Source: a virus
Virus record (IMG/VR): IMGVR_UViG_3300038451_000007
Span: 1 to 30,218 of that record
DNA: 30,218 nt
Reading direction: 5' to 3' (one strand)
Positions 1 through 6,384 of the stretch are shown here, in pieces. Each line of letters starts with the position of its first letter. Position 1 is the first letter of the stretch. Below the pieces are notes generated by a model, which was not told the DNA's origin, made no database searches, and saw nothing but the letters and a program-made list of their open reading frames with translations. The position numbers and the translations under genes are program-made.

Positions 1-181
1 CGGCGTTGATAAGGTAATTGTCTAATTCTCGGCCAGCTTTTCCCACAAAAGGTCGTCCATCTTTATCCTCCTCTGCGCCTGGAGCTTCTCCAATCAGCAT
101 AATTCGAGAGTTGGGGTCGCCTTCTCCCCATACAACTTGCTTGGCGGTCTTACGTAAGGGGCATAGTTGGCAATCAACCAT
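1..181 (-). CDS. Family 4 uracil-DNA glycosylase (partial, N-terminal 60 residues)
   Basis: The gene reads off the left edge of the window, so only the N-terminal 60 residues are visible. They hold the Cys pair C4-x2-C7 (start MVDCQLCPLR), which in family 4 UDGs contributes two ligands of the 4Fe-4S cluster. The signature LIGEAPGAEED (about residues 29-39) follows, then GRPFVGKAGREL (about 42-53), which is the uracil-recognition and water-activating region of the family. The enzyme removes uracil from DNA in base-excision repair. The start ATG lies inside the end of the upstream ERCC4 nuclease gene with an 8-base overlap (ATGGTTGA), which suggests translational coupling. The position at the end of a replication/recombination operon fits a DNA-repair or genome-protection role. 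Family assignment is firm; whether the C-terminal half is intact cannot be seen. Confidence 0.9.
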   Translation of the reverse strand, partial: MVDCQLCPLRKTAKQVVWGEGDPNSRIMLIGEAPGAEEDKDGRPFVGKAGRELDNYLINA

Positions 182-887
182 TGATCGACTCCTTAATCCG
201 CCTTGCAAGAACCTTGCCAATCCCCGGAACTTTCTTGTAATCACTCTCGGGCGCATTGACGAACTCAGTTATGGACGAGAAGTGCTTCTCAATCTCCGCA
301 CTCCGCTCCCACCCTACTCCCGGCAGAGCGGCTAACACACTCCTAAATACTGATGGCTTCTCCATAGTAACGAGCGGTAGTGGTAAGTTATAAAATCCCA
401 AGTAACTCTTATGCTCATCCCAACTCTTATGCCACCAATAGTAACAGTTAAGTATTGCCTCAGCCGTTGCTGGTGCGTTACTTGTATATATAATAGTAAC
501 GCCCGTCATAATACTTATCGTGTTAAGTAGGTTATCCCACTGGCGCAGGGTGAAGCCACTCGGCCTCCAATCCCTCCCTTGCCATACCAGTAGCTCCTCA
601 CCCTCCCGCTTAGTCATGCCCTCCACGATAAGATAGACGAAATTGTAGGTAGCTATCAGGCCGGGTAGCTGGTGGCCGGACAAGCGCCCGCTCTTGACGG
701 AGGCCACAAGGTCCATTACATTCTTGCGCTCGAAGCCAATGAGGGTGGGGCCATTAGGACCGTTGCCCACGAAGGACGCATCCCCGAAGTCAAGACGGGT
801 TACCTCTGTCATGGCAGGGGGGAGATAGCGGGCAAGGTCCACACTTCCAACTCGATTGTCAATGGAGATCACTCTGCCCACCACCAC
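174..887 (-). CDS. ERCC4/XPF-type structure-specific nuclease with C-terminal HhH motifs
   Basis: Predicted protein of 237 residues. The N-terminal half carries an XPF/Mus81-like core: G35-D36, then E53-R54-K55 followed by D59 (FERKNVMDL), matching the family pattern GD...ERK...D that binds the catalytic metal. The last 60 or so residues contain two helix-hairpin-helix elements (LPGVGWERSAEIE and VPGIGKVLARRI) of the type that binds DNA. Such nucleases cut branched DNA or flaps, so processing of replication or recombination intermediates is likely. The start is GTG at 887; no convincing Shine-Dalgarno is seen. The start lies inside the tiny ORF 869-958, so reinitiation is likely. The 3' end overlaps the UDG start. 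Confidence 0.85.
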   Translation of the reverse strand: MVVGRVISIDNRVGSVDLARYLPPAMTEVTRLDFGDASFVGNGPNGPTLIGFERKNVMDLVASVKSGRLSGHQLPGLIATYNFVYLIVEGMTKREGEELLVWQGRDWRPSGFTLRQWDNLLNTISIMTGVTIIYTSNAPATAEAILNCYYWWHKSWDEHKSYLGFYNLPLPLVTMEKPSVFRSVLAALPGVGWERSAEIEKHFSSITEFVNAPESDYKKVPGIGKVLARRIKESING

Positions 888-958
888 ATATAACCGGCAA
901 ATATACCTGCTGCGAAAGTGATTGCGTTACCAATGAGAGCCAACCAAATTGGAATCAT
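869..958 (-). CDS. Tiny membrane protein (29 aa)
   Basis: ORF of 29 residues beginning MIPIWLALIGNAITF. It is almost entirely hydrophobic and ends with an aromatic cluster (GYMWWWAE), so it would form a single membrane helix. A strong ribosome site (TATAGGAGGGGG, 5 bases before ATG) precedes it, and its ATG overlaps the stop of the preceding tiny ORF as TAATG. Its 3' end overlaps the GTG start of the ERCC4 nuclease. The function is unknown; the strong ribosome site and hydrophobic composition argue that it is translated. It could act in coupling translation, in membrane perturbation, or as a lysis-related peptide, but nothing in the sequence decides among these. Confidence 0.5.
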   Translation of the reverse strand: MIPIWLALIGNAITFAAGIFAGYMWWWAE

Positions 959-1032
959 TAGTACCCCCTCCTATATCTGTAAAGCATTATACCTATACCC
1001 ACGGTGACTACCACATACACAATTCCCCACAT
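958..1032 (-). CDS. Tiny membrane protein (24 aa)
   Basis: ORF of 24 residues: a short hydrophobic stretch (VYVVVTVGIGIML) followed by a basic tail (YRYRRGY), the typical shape of an N-out/C-in single-pass micropeptide. The ATG overlaps the stop codon of the Sak4-like ATPase as TAATG. There is no clear Shine-Dalgarno of its own, so expression would rely on coupling. It is followed, again by TAATG, by another tiny membrane ORF. Function unknown. Confidence 0.4.
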   Translation of the reverse strand: MWGIVYVVVTVGIGIMLYRYRRGY

Positions 1033-1745
1033 TACTTCGAACCGTGGACGAGATCAAGCAGGGCCGGGAAAGAGCAATCTGCACCAGTAAGCTCTAATCC
1101 CTCGTAGGCCGGTTCGTGGGTACACTTAGTAATGAGAGCCTTGAAGTCGCCACCGGGAGTATGCTCACACATTATCCCCATCTGAACGAGAAAAGGAATG
1201 TCCTTGAAGCCCGCAAGCACCTTCTTGCCGGTAGTCTTATCATTCACATACTCGTTTTGTAACTTGTGAATGAGGATAAGGTTAATGTCCGGGCGAGCCT
1301 TGGCATCCCTAATAATCTTCCGCATCTCAGCATTAACCTTGCCGTAGAAGTGGGAAGGGACTTGTGCCAAGCGGCTGAACTCGGCCAGCCTACATAGCTC
1401 CCATATCTCCGTCCAGTTATCCCCGATGATATTCTTCACGTGAGGGTTATTGAGGGCGGCATAGAAGCCGGTGCGGAATTTCTCCCACTCGGCCTTGTAC
1501 GCATCCACTCCCAACTTCTCAAGCTCAAGTGAGGAGCCGGACTCTATCTCCATCCGCACAATGTCATTAGCCTTGAACTTGTGCAGGACACCCTCAGCAT
1601 TTATATCTGTGTCAATGTAAGCGGTGAGTCCCAACGCAGAAGAAGTGAGGGCAAAGTGTGTCTTACCACTACCCTCTAACCCGGCCACAGATGCTATCAA
1701 GCGGCGTGGGACACTGTAATCAGGCTTCTCGAATCCATCTACCAT
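1032..1745 (-). CDS. Sak4-like RecA-fold ATPase (single-strand annealing / recombination)
   Basis: Protein of 237 residues with a Walker A motif GLEGSGKT at residues 22-29 and a hydrophobic strand ending in Asp (KNIIGDNW, around 104-111) that fits Walker B. A later strand, INLILIHKLQNEY, fits a RecA-like sensor segment. Size and motif order match the phage Sak4/'AAA ATPase, nucleotide-binding' family, whose members assist ssDNA annealing or recombination and usually sit beside an SSB and a PD-(D/E)XK nuclease, as here. The ATG overlaps the stop of the upstream nuclease gene (TAATG). An alternative is a more general phage P-loop ATPase; the neighbourhood favours Sak4. Confidence 0.8.
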   Translation of the reverse strand: MVDGFEKPDYSVPRRLIASVAGLEGSGKTHFALTSSALGLTAYIDTDINAEGVLHKFKANDIVRMEIESGSSLELEKLGVDAYKAEWEKFRTGFYAALNNPHVKNIIGDNWTEIWELCRLAEFSRLAQVPSHFYGKVNAEMRKIIRDAKARPDINLILIHKLQNEYVNDKTTGKKVLAGFKDIPFLVQMGIMCEHTPGGDFKALITKCTHEPAYEGLELTGADCSFPALLDLVHGSK

Positions 1746-2296
1746 TACCCGCCCTCCTTCATTTGCCTTGCGTGATTAATGAGCATCTGCCACGTTTCCT
1801 CTATCTCATGTGGCAGAAAGGTAATCAGCCAGTGTAGGGGCTTCGCTTGCTTGGCCCCTCTATAATCTCCTAACATATGATAAACCCGCAACCTGCATTG
1901 GGTCATTCCTGTCATCTTCAAGTAACCGGCGATTTGTGTCATCCAGCGCCAGTTATCTAACGGATTAGAATTACTTGACTTCCTCGTGCATTTGTACTCC
2001 TCAAGCACCCATTCCCTAATATCTACTGCATCAGGTGTGCCAATTATGCCATCCAGTTCAAACTCGCCTAACCTTACTACGTTATATTTATCAGTGAGTA
2101 GTCTAACTACCACTTCCTCCCATACATAACCGGCGAAGAAGTTATCACTGGAGTCGGGGTCATCGGCATAGGGCTGAAGTATGCCAGAGCTAAGACCCAA
2201 GCTCTCGATGACTTGAGACAGGTGTAGGCCCGGACTACGATGTAACTCGCCTGAGCCTACGATGGGTAACTGGTCAGTTAAGAGGTCCGCTTTCAT
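1745..2296 (-). CDS. PD-(D/E)XK nuclease (Cas4/RecB-like)
   Basis: Protein of 183 residues from the ATG at 2296, chosen because AAGGAGGGC lies just upstream; the longer open frame would overlap the preceding gene. The nuclease signature is visible: D89 in IIGTPDAV, then E100-x-K102 in LEEYKC, and a downstream Q121-x3-Y125 (QIAGY) typical of RecB/Cas4-type exonucleases. The N-terminal part (YVWEEVVVRLL) resembles the helical lead-in of these enzymes. A role in resection of DNA ends or in recombination with the adjacent ATPase is inferred. No Fe-S cysteine set like that of true Cas4 is obvious, so a RecB-like exonuclease is the safer name. Confidence 0.75.
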   Translation of the reverse strand: MKADLLTDQLPIVGSGELHRSPGLHLSQVIESLGLSSGILQPYADDPDSSDNFFAGYVWEEVVVRLLTDKYNVVRLGEFELDGIIGTPDAVDIREWVLEEYKCTRKSSNSNPLDNWRWMTQIAGYLKMTGMTQCRLRVYHMLGDYRGAKQAKPLHWLITFLPHEIEETWQMLINHARQMKEGG

Positions 2297-2307
2297 TGTA
2301 GCCCTCC

Positions 2308-2348
2308 TTAAAAAGTCCTGGGGGCCAGGGACGGGTCTGACCCCCAAG
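2308..2348 (-). terminator. GC-rich hairpin plus T5, possible attenuator before the nuclease gene
   Basis: On the minus strand CTTGGGGGTC and GGCCCCCAGG can pair over 10 bases (with two G-T pairs) around a 12-base loop, at 2317-2348. A run of five T begins four bases after the stem and merges into the ribosome site of the 1745-2296 gene. It could be a weak intrinsic terminator, an attenuator, or an mRNA-processing structure between the SSB-like gene and the nuclease. Confidence 0.4.
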
Positions 2349-2363
2349 ACACGCCTTCTCCGG

Positions 2364-3044
2364 TTACAGACTAATGACTCCGTTTTGATAGGTCCAGGGG
2401 CCAGCACGAAGGAAGTCATCCGAGAAAGCCAAAGTGAGAACCTCCCTATCGCCCGGACATTCCTTAGCGATCAGGGCGGGTAACTGATTCTTCTTGACAC
2501 TCCCACCAGCCGTGCCAAGGATGCTCAACAGGGCGGCGGTAGCTTTCTCGCCTACCCCACCCGCACTACCCATACCACTCTCGCCAGGTAAGGATAACAG
2601 CGCAGACACAGTGAGGATAGTGTTATCCTTCTGTGAAGTGGCGTTGGGCATCTTCGGCAGCACCACTCTTGCGAAGTGGAATACCGCCCCCTCCATGTTA
2701 GAGTACGGAGGACGGATGAAGTCTGCCGGTGCGCCCACGTTCACCATGTCACGCATCAACATCGCCGCCTTAGAGTTCTGGTGCAGGGCAGTTCTCTTGC
2801 CCACCGCCTTGAACCCTAACCCATCTTCGGTAGGTGCGAAGGCCGCAGCATCGCCAGCCTTGTAATGCTCCACGTGCGGCTCACCATCCACGTCAAGGGT
2901 AAGCTGTAGAGCCGGGACAGCCGCCGCCGTCCCATTGTAATCAAACATGACGGTGCGAGCTTGCGTGATCTTCGCATCTACGTCGTCAAGAAGCCCACCG
3001 CCGGTAAGAAAAGTGTCAACATCAGTGCTCAAATACTCGGGCAT
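2364..3044 (-). CDS. Conserved phage protein, candidate ssDNA-binding protein
   Basis: Protein of 226 residues, with start ATG behind a clean AGGAGG site. The sequence shows no catalytic motif. The first 150 residues alternate beta-prone segments (ALQLTLDVDGEPHVEHY, GAVFHFARVVLPKM), and the C-terminal third has a Gly/Ala-rich linker (about 159-165) followed by a segment like a small helical domain (KATAALLSILGTAGGSVKKNQL). The gene lies directly upstream of the PD-(D/E)XK nuclease and the Sak4-like ATPase, the usual place of a phage SSB, so an ssDNA-binding role is inferred from position and size only. It has no acidic SSB-type C-terminal tail. The stop lies about 70 bases before the next start, across the hairpin. 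Confidence 0.45.
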   Translation of the reverse strand: MPEYLSTDVDTFLTGGGLLDDVDAKITQARTVMFDYNGTAAAVPALQLTLDVDGEPHVEHYKAGDAAAFAPTEDGLGFKAVGKRTALHQNSKAAMLMRDMVNVGAPADFIRPPYSNMEGAVFHFARVVLPKMPNATSQKDNTILTVSALLSLPGESGMGSAGGVGEKATAALLSILGTAGGSVKKNQLPALIAKECPGDREVLTLAFSDDFLRAGPWTYQNGVISL

Positions 3045-3045
3045 A

Positions 3046-3432
3046 CTATTCCTCCTTAAAGGTTATCCGCTTCTTTTTTGCCAGATGTGGACATACCCCG
3101 TAATGGTGTTTTGCAGAATTGCAGTTCCAACAGAGTATTTGGAATCCATCTGGATACCCATTTTTTCTTAACCAGTGGTATAGATGCTGTTGCCCAATGA
3201 GTTTTCGGTGTTCCTTGCCATCATTATTAATGTGATCTATGGTAAGGAACTCATAACAAGACTCACCACAACAAGCACACTTACTTCCATAGTGGTCCAG
3301 AACCTCCTTTCGTCGCCGTAAATTCCATTCACGGTTATAGGCATTTATGTGTTCCCTTCTTTTTGCTCTCCATTTAGTAGTCGCCGCATTTATCTTAGCC
3401 CTATTTTGGCGTATCCACTCTGCTCTTTCCAT
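3046..3432 (-). CDS. HNH endonuclease (freestanding)
   Basis: Protein of 128 residues. A Lys/Arg-rich helical N-terminus (residues 1-48) would contact DNA. A zinc-binding HNH core follows, with CxxC at 52-55, the catalytic segment LTIDHINNDG (H67), and a second CxxC (LCWNCN, 101-104) followed by His residues at 109-110. Such freestanding HNH proteins often act as homing endonucleases. It has its own promoter (3453-3481) and an AAGGGGGG site before the ATG, and ends two bases before the SSB-like start (TAGTATG). It interrupts an otherwise coherent replication block, which fits a mobile intruder. Confidence 0.85.
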   Translation of the reverse strand: MERAEWIRQNRAKINAATTKWRAKRREHINAYNREWNLRRRKEVLDHYGSKCACCGESCYEFLTIDHINNDGKEHRKLIGQQHLYHWLRKNGYPDGFQILCWNCNSAKHHYGVCPHLAKKKRITFKEE

Positions 3433-3452
3433 CTTCTGACCCCCCTTATTAT

Positions 3453-3481
3453 ATTATAACATATATCATCAAGGAAGTCAA
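3453..3481 (-). promoter_or_regulatory. Sigma-70 promoter for the HNH gene
   Basis: Minus strand TTGACT (3481-3476), 17-base spacer, TG-extended TATAAT (3458-3453). Unlike the other phage promoters in the window its spacer does not end in GAAATATGA and no G-tract follows, so it probably came with the HNH gene. Confidence 0.7.
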
Positions 3482-3489
3482 GAAGAAAA

Positions 3490-3681
3490 TTACTCCTTTG
3501 GAGTAGATATTCTTTTTTTTCGGGCCAGAGCGGAGGGCATATACAGCCTTGAGCCATCTACCTCCTCAATTACATATACAAGGTCACGGGGGAGAACGAA
3601 AACATCTCCCTGTGTAGTGCGAAACACTATCTGACTTATATCCTTGTGAAGTGTCTCGCCTAAGAAGCTGACCTCTCCCAT
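3490..3681 (-). CDS. Small protein of unknown function (63 aa)
   Basis: Start ATG at 3681 is set by AAAGGAGG four bases upstream; a GTG six codons earlier has no ribosome site. The 63-residue product begins MGEVSFLGETLHKDI and is predicted to be mostly beta (IVFRTTQGDVFVLP, LVYVIEEVDGSRLYM), ending in a basic tail (ARKKRISTPKE). No family is recognised. It is the first gene after promoter 3719-3747. Its stop lies next to a short palindrome and immediately upstream of the HNH promoter. Confidence 0.65.
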   Translation of the reverse strand: MGEVSFLGETLHKDISQIVFRTTQGDVFVLPRDLVYVIEEVDGSRLYMPSALARKKRISTPKE

Positions 3682-3718
3682 CGTGCCTCCTTTCCCCACG
3701 CCGATTTTTCATGCTATC

Positions 3719-3747
3719 ATTATATCACATTTCCCGCCGCTTGTCAA
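3719..3747 (-). promoter_or_regulatory. Sigma-70 promoter (leftward, early)
   Basis: Minus strand TTGACA (3747-3742), 17-base spacer ending in GTGA, TATAAT (3724-3719). The -35 box begins two bases after the stop codon of the lipoprotein gene. It would transcribe the 63-aa gene and probably the genes beyond. Confidence 0.8.
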
Positions 3748-3748
3748 G

Positions 3749-3919
3749 TTATTTTTTTAACGCCCCCTCGTACCAGAGGTCCAGGGCTTCCTTTGAGACT
3801 GGCTGCCCGTTCAGGATCGCATCATTGAGTTCCAGCCAGGTCACTGGGGGCTGCGGCGCAGGGACGGCCTCACAGCCCGTGACCAGCAGGAGCAGTATCA
3901 GGAGCCATATAACTTTCAT
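3749..3919 (-). CDS. Small predicted lipoprotein (56 aa)
   Basis: ORF of 56 residues with ribosome site AGGAGG before the ATG. It begins MKVIWLLILLLLVTGC: a basic start, a leucine-rich hydrophobic core and a lipobox (LVTGC) with the acylated Cys at 16, so it should be processed by signal peptidase II and anchored to a membrane. The mature part is about 40 residues and starts Pro-rich (EAVPAPQPP). The gene follows the helicase with one base between the stop and the ATG, so it belongs to that operon. Small proline-containing phage lipoproteins include Rz1 spanins and superinfection-exclusion proteins; either is possible, and no Rz partner is recognised nearby. Confidence 0.75.
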   Translation of the reverse strand: MKVIWLLILLLLVTGCEAVPAPQPPVTWLELNDAILNGQPVSKEALDLWYEGALKK

Positions 3920-3920
3920 A

Positions 3921-5420
3921 TTATCCTCCTATCCTCTTTGGTGGGGTAGGTATACTTTTCTCAAAACTCACCGCCTCTAAGAACCATTTAGGGCATAAGT
4001 GCTTGAATCGGTTATATAACCACAGGAAACTATCATCTACGATAAGTGTTTCGCATCTATCGCCCGGCGCTCTGCATCCCCTACCGCTTGCCTGTACAAG
4101 CTCCTGCCACGCCAGATAGAAGGGAAGCTCGGGGTCAAGCTCGCATCGCTTCTGCATAATCTTGCTCGTCATGTTAGGGAATGGCACCTTGGCGATAATC
4201 TGATACTCACACTCGGAAAAGGGGAAATCATACCCGGTTGCAACTGATGGACTTATAAGTAACGCTGGCGGCTTACTACGTTTAAACTTATGTATCATGC
4301 CAACGATACTTTTAGCGTTACTATGCGATATGAAAACATTACTTATATCAATATTATCTATTATATGCTTTGCCCTATCGTAACTTACACTGTGTAGTAT
4401 GCCTTTCCTATCCATGCGCTGCTGGATAATCTGCCGGATGCGTAAGTACCAAGTGCCCAGCGCCTCTTCTGGCATACCGTATTTCAGGCTTACGGTAGGT
4501 ATATGATAAATTCGCCGGTTGGATGCTGGAAATGGCGAGCGATATTCAATACAATGTGGCCGCAAACCAAGTAAATGAGCAGTCTTAGGCATAATGGTAG
4601 CCGATACCATGAATATATTCTTTGCTCCTTTGATAAGGTATTCATCGGTGAAGTCGGTAATATCTATCGGGTCTATGAGTATGCCACTATGATCTACTTC
4701 CTCCACCACTTCCACGCTCTTGAGCCGCCAAGCATCCTCAATACTCCTTATATATAATATTAGCTTCTTAGCTTTATCTATCGGAGTTTCTGTCGTAAGT
4801 TCCACCTTAAGTATGTCGTAAGTATTTCTAAGTCCCTCACTGTTCACTCCCATATATACTATCTCTTGCTCAAGCATCTTGCTTATCTCGACCACTGGTA
4901 TCTTGACGCTAAGGAAGTCGGATAAATGTTGGGGAGCATTATGTGACTCATCCATTACAATATTGTCAAATGGGCCGAGCGTATCTATACTATTATGTAA
5001 CCAGAACGCATAATTAGTTACAATAATGTTAGCTTTCCTTGCGTTACGTAGTGCATCATAGTAGGGGCAACCCCAACTCTTTAGACTACAATCCACGCCG
5101 AAGTTACACATACCATCTTCGGCGGTGAGGCCGTGGTTGATGCTGCAACGATAATTAGACTTGCCCCTTATTTCGGCTATACCCATGTTAGGGAAGTCGC
5201 CCATAATCTGATCAGCAAGTCCCTTAGTACTTGTAAGTATAACTGACCGGCCTCCACGCTTGAGTGTGCCAGAGATATACATTAGTGTCTTGCCCACGCC
5301 GGTAGGCACATTCTGTAATAGGCAAGGGCCAGGGAAGTCCACGAAGTCTTGTATGGCCCTACCCTGGCCTGGACGTAGCTTTTTGAACTTAGATGGGACT
5401 TCTACCACATCATCCTCCAT
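3921..5420 (-). CDS. DinG/XPD-like superfamily 2 helicase with Fe-S cysteines
   Basis: Protein of 499 residues from ATG 5420 (MEDDVVEV); a TTG 14 codons upstream is possible but lies deep in the preceding gene. Walker A is PTGVGKT (39-45), and motif II is DESH (157-160). Between them are four cysteines at 92, 105, 111 and 118, the spacing expected for the 4Fe-4S domain of the XPD/DinG helicase family. Helicase domain 2 shows MVSATI (motif III-like), ISPSVATGYDFP (motif V-like) and QASGRGCR (motif VI). These enzymes unwind DNA 5' to 3'. A role in phage replication or recombination is inferred. It overlaps the 41-aa membrane gene upstream and is followed closely by the lipoprotein gene. Confidence 0.88.
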   Translation of the reverse strand: MEDDVVEVPSKFKKLRPGQGRAIQDFVDFPGPCLLQNVPTGVGKTLMYISGTLKRGGRSVILTSTKGLADQIMGDFPNMGIAEIRGKSNYRCSINHGLTAEDGMCNFGVDCSLKSWGCPYYDALRNARKANIIVTNYAFWLHNSIDTLGPFDNIVMDESHNAPQHLSDFLSVKIPVVEISKMLEQEIVYMGVNSEGLRNTYDILKVELTTETPIDKAKKLILYIRSIEDAWRLKSVEVVEEVDHSGILIDPIDITDFTDEYLIKGAKNIFMVSATIMPKTAHLLGLRPHCIEYRSPFPASNRRIYHIPTVSLKYGMPEEALGTWYLRIRQIIQQRMDRKGILHSVSYDRAKHIIDNIDISNVFISHSNAKSIVGMIHKFKRSKPPALLISPSVATGYDFPFSECEYQIIAKVPFPNMTSKIMQKRCELDPELPFYLAWQELVQASGRGCRAPGDRCETLIVDDSFLWLYNRFKHLCPKWFLEAVSFEKSIPTPPKRIGG

Positions 5421-5527
5421 TTGATTATACCTATAACAAGGTATATAATCCCCATGATACAAAGCAGATTAGCCGGGACAGCCTGCGCCCAGAATATAGA
5501 GGCTATGGCAAACAAAAATATTGACAT
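5402..5527 (-). CDS. Small membrane protein (41 aa)
   Basis: ORF of 41 residues starting MSIFLFAIASIFWAQAV at the ATG behind AAGGTG. It has two short hydrophobic segments (about 2-17 and 21-36) and ends in KWRMMW, suggesting a helical hairpin in the membrane. It overlaps the end of the upstream 84-aa membrane gene by 26 bases, and the helicase start overlaps its own 3' end. Function unknown. Confidence 0.55.
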   Translation of the reverse strand: MSIFLFAIASIFWAQAVPANLLCIMGIIYLVIGIIKWRMMW

Positions 5528-5757
5528 TCTTTCACCTTCCTTTTTATCCAAGGCCAGATAACGTCCTGAAGGAAACCTATAAACAGTAGAAGGACTATCC
5601 AAGCTGATGCATAAAGTGCCGCACCAGCTATACCGACAAGTATCCAGAGCGGATGCTCAGGCCAGCCCCCTCCGGCCATGTAGACAACAAAAAGTATGCC
5701 CGCCAAGAGAACTATGATGCGTGCCAAGTAAACTATGATGCGTTCTATGAGCGTCAT
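5503..5757 (-). CDS. Membrane protein (84 aa)
   Basis: Product of 84 residues with ribosome site AAAGGAGG five bases before ATG. Hydrophobic segments at about 7-27 (IIVYLARIIVLLAGILFVVY) and 36-64 (PLWILVGIAGAALYASAWIVLL and following) give two or three membrane helices, followed by a short basic cytoplasmic tail (IKRKVKECQYFCLP). It is the first gene behind promoter 5792-5820. No family is recognised; holin-like size and topology are noted, but there is no endolysin next to it, so that name is not supported. Confidence 0.65.
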   Translation of the reverse strand: MTLIERIIVYLARIIVLLAGILFVVYMAGGGWPEHPLWILVGIAGAALYASAWIVLLLFIGFLQDVIWPWIKRKVKECQYFCLP

Positions 5758-5791
5758 TTTTCCTCCTTTCCATCCCGCCCGCCCTATTTAT

Positions 5792-5820
5792 ATTATATCA
5801 TATTTCAAAGCGTTTGTCAA
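5792..5820 (-). promoter_or_regulatory. Sigma-70 promoter with G-rich transcript start
   Basis: Minus strand TTGACA (5820-5815), 17-base spacer ending in GAAATATGA, TATAAT (5797-5792). After exactly seven bases comes GGGCGGGCGGGATGG (5784-5770), then AAAGGAGG and the ATG of the 84-aa membrane gene. The spacer is nearly identical to that of the rightward promoter at 10596-10624. Confidence 0.9.
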
Positions 5821-5829
5821 GCATTATTT

Positions 5830-5997
5830 TCACTCGATGCGGTTTTTTTCTTCTTCCACGTAATCCTCATCAAACTCAGGCTCGATAATCTCGTAGGTAT
5901 CCTCATCGAGATTATTCACGAGTACCTGGAACTCAGGCTCGAAGTTAGTACGGACTTCGACTTCACCATCCTCAATGGTAATGACTATCGTGGGCAT
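5830..5997 (-). CDS. Small highly acidic protein ending in Glu (55 aa)
   Basis: Start ATG at 5997 is set by AAGGAGG upstream. The 55-residue product has 19 Asp/Glu and only 3 Lys/Arg. Its first half looks beta-structured (MPTIVITIEDGEVEVRT), the second half is a run of acidic residues (YEIIEPEFDEDYVEEE), and the last residues are KNRIE, so the C-terminal residue is Glu. It is the last gene of the amidoligase cassette and overlaps the preceding gene by 13 bases. Family unknown. Small acidic proteins with a C-terminal Glu (Pup, LysW-type amino-group carriers) are known substrates of amide-forming ligases, so a carrier or substrate role is a hypothesis. It could equally be a DNA-mimic inhibitor. 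Confidence 0.65.
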   Translation of the reverse strand: MPTIVITIEDGEVEVRTNFEPEFQVLVNNLDEDTYEIIEPEFDEDYVEEEKNRIE

Positions 5998-6209
5998 GAA
6001 CCTTCCTCCTTGCATAGTGCTTCATACGCCTCTTGGCTTAGGTCACTGGACGTATCAATCTCGCCCCGTAGATATGAGTCAAGTTCTTTAACAAGCTCCC
6101 CTACCTCATAAGTATCACCGAGATCGGTTTCCTTTTCCATAGCTTCGAGGTAGAGTAAGTTATACTTAATTTCCTCAAGCAACGAGAGTGGTACTTTAAG
6201 CATCTTCAT
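5985..6209 (-). CDS. Small acidic helical protein (74 aa)
   Basis: Start ATG at 6209 follows AAGGGGG by six bases. The 74-residue product begins MKMLKVPLSLLEEIKY and is rich in Leu, Glu and Lys with heptad-like spacing (VGELVKELDSYL), so it is probably helical. It has two cysteines near the C-terminus (C66, C72). It lies between the Cys-rich gene (one base apart) and the acidic 55-aa gene (13-base overlap). No family recognised. Confidence 0.6.
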   Translation of the reverse strand: MKMLKVPLSLLEEIKYNLLYLEAMEKETDLGDTYEVGELVKELDSYLRGEIDTSSDLSQEAYEALCKEEGSCPR

Positions 6210-6210
6210 C

Positions 6211-6384
6211 TTATACCCCCTTAATAACAAGATTATGCGTATTAACAAACTTAGTATGCTTCAAATAGCGTAATGAATACCACTCCATCCACGGTATGCA
6301 ATCACAGAAGCGGATGATAGTATTGTCCATCACCCCATACTGCAACCTGCGCCCGCAGATCAGACAATGGTTACATATCGTCAT
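6211..6384 (-). CDS. Small Cys-rich (zinc-ribbon-like) protein (57 aa)
   Basis: Starting at ATG 6384 the product has 57 residues, beginning MTICNHCLICGRRLQYG. The cysteines at 4, 7, 10, 27 and 29 fit a small zinc ribbon with an aromatic C-terminal part (PWMEWYSLRY). The start overlaps the end of the amidotransferase gene by 14 bases; a second ATG one codon upstream is an equal choice. An AGGAGG lies 15-18 bases upstream within the previous gene. Its place between the amidotransferase and the acidic proteins suggests that it works in the same system. Confidence 0.55.
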   Translation of the reverse strand: MTICNHCLICGRRLQYGVMDNTIIRFCDCIPWMEWYSLRYLKHTKFVNTHNLVIKGV

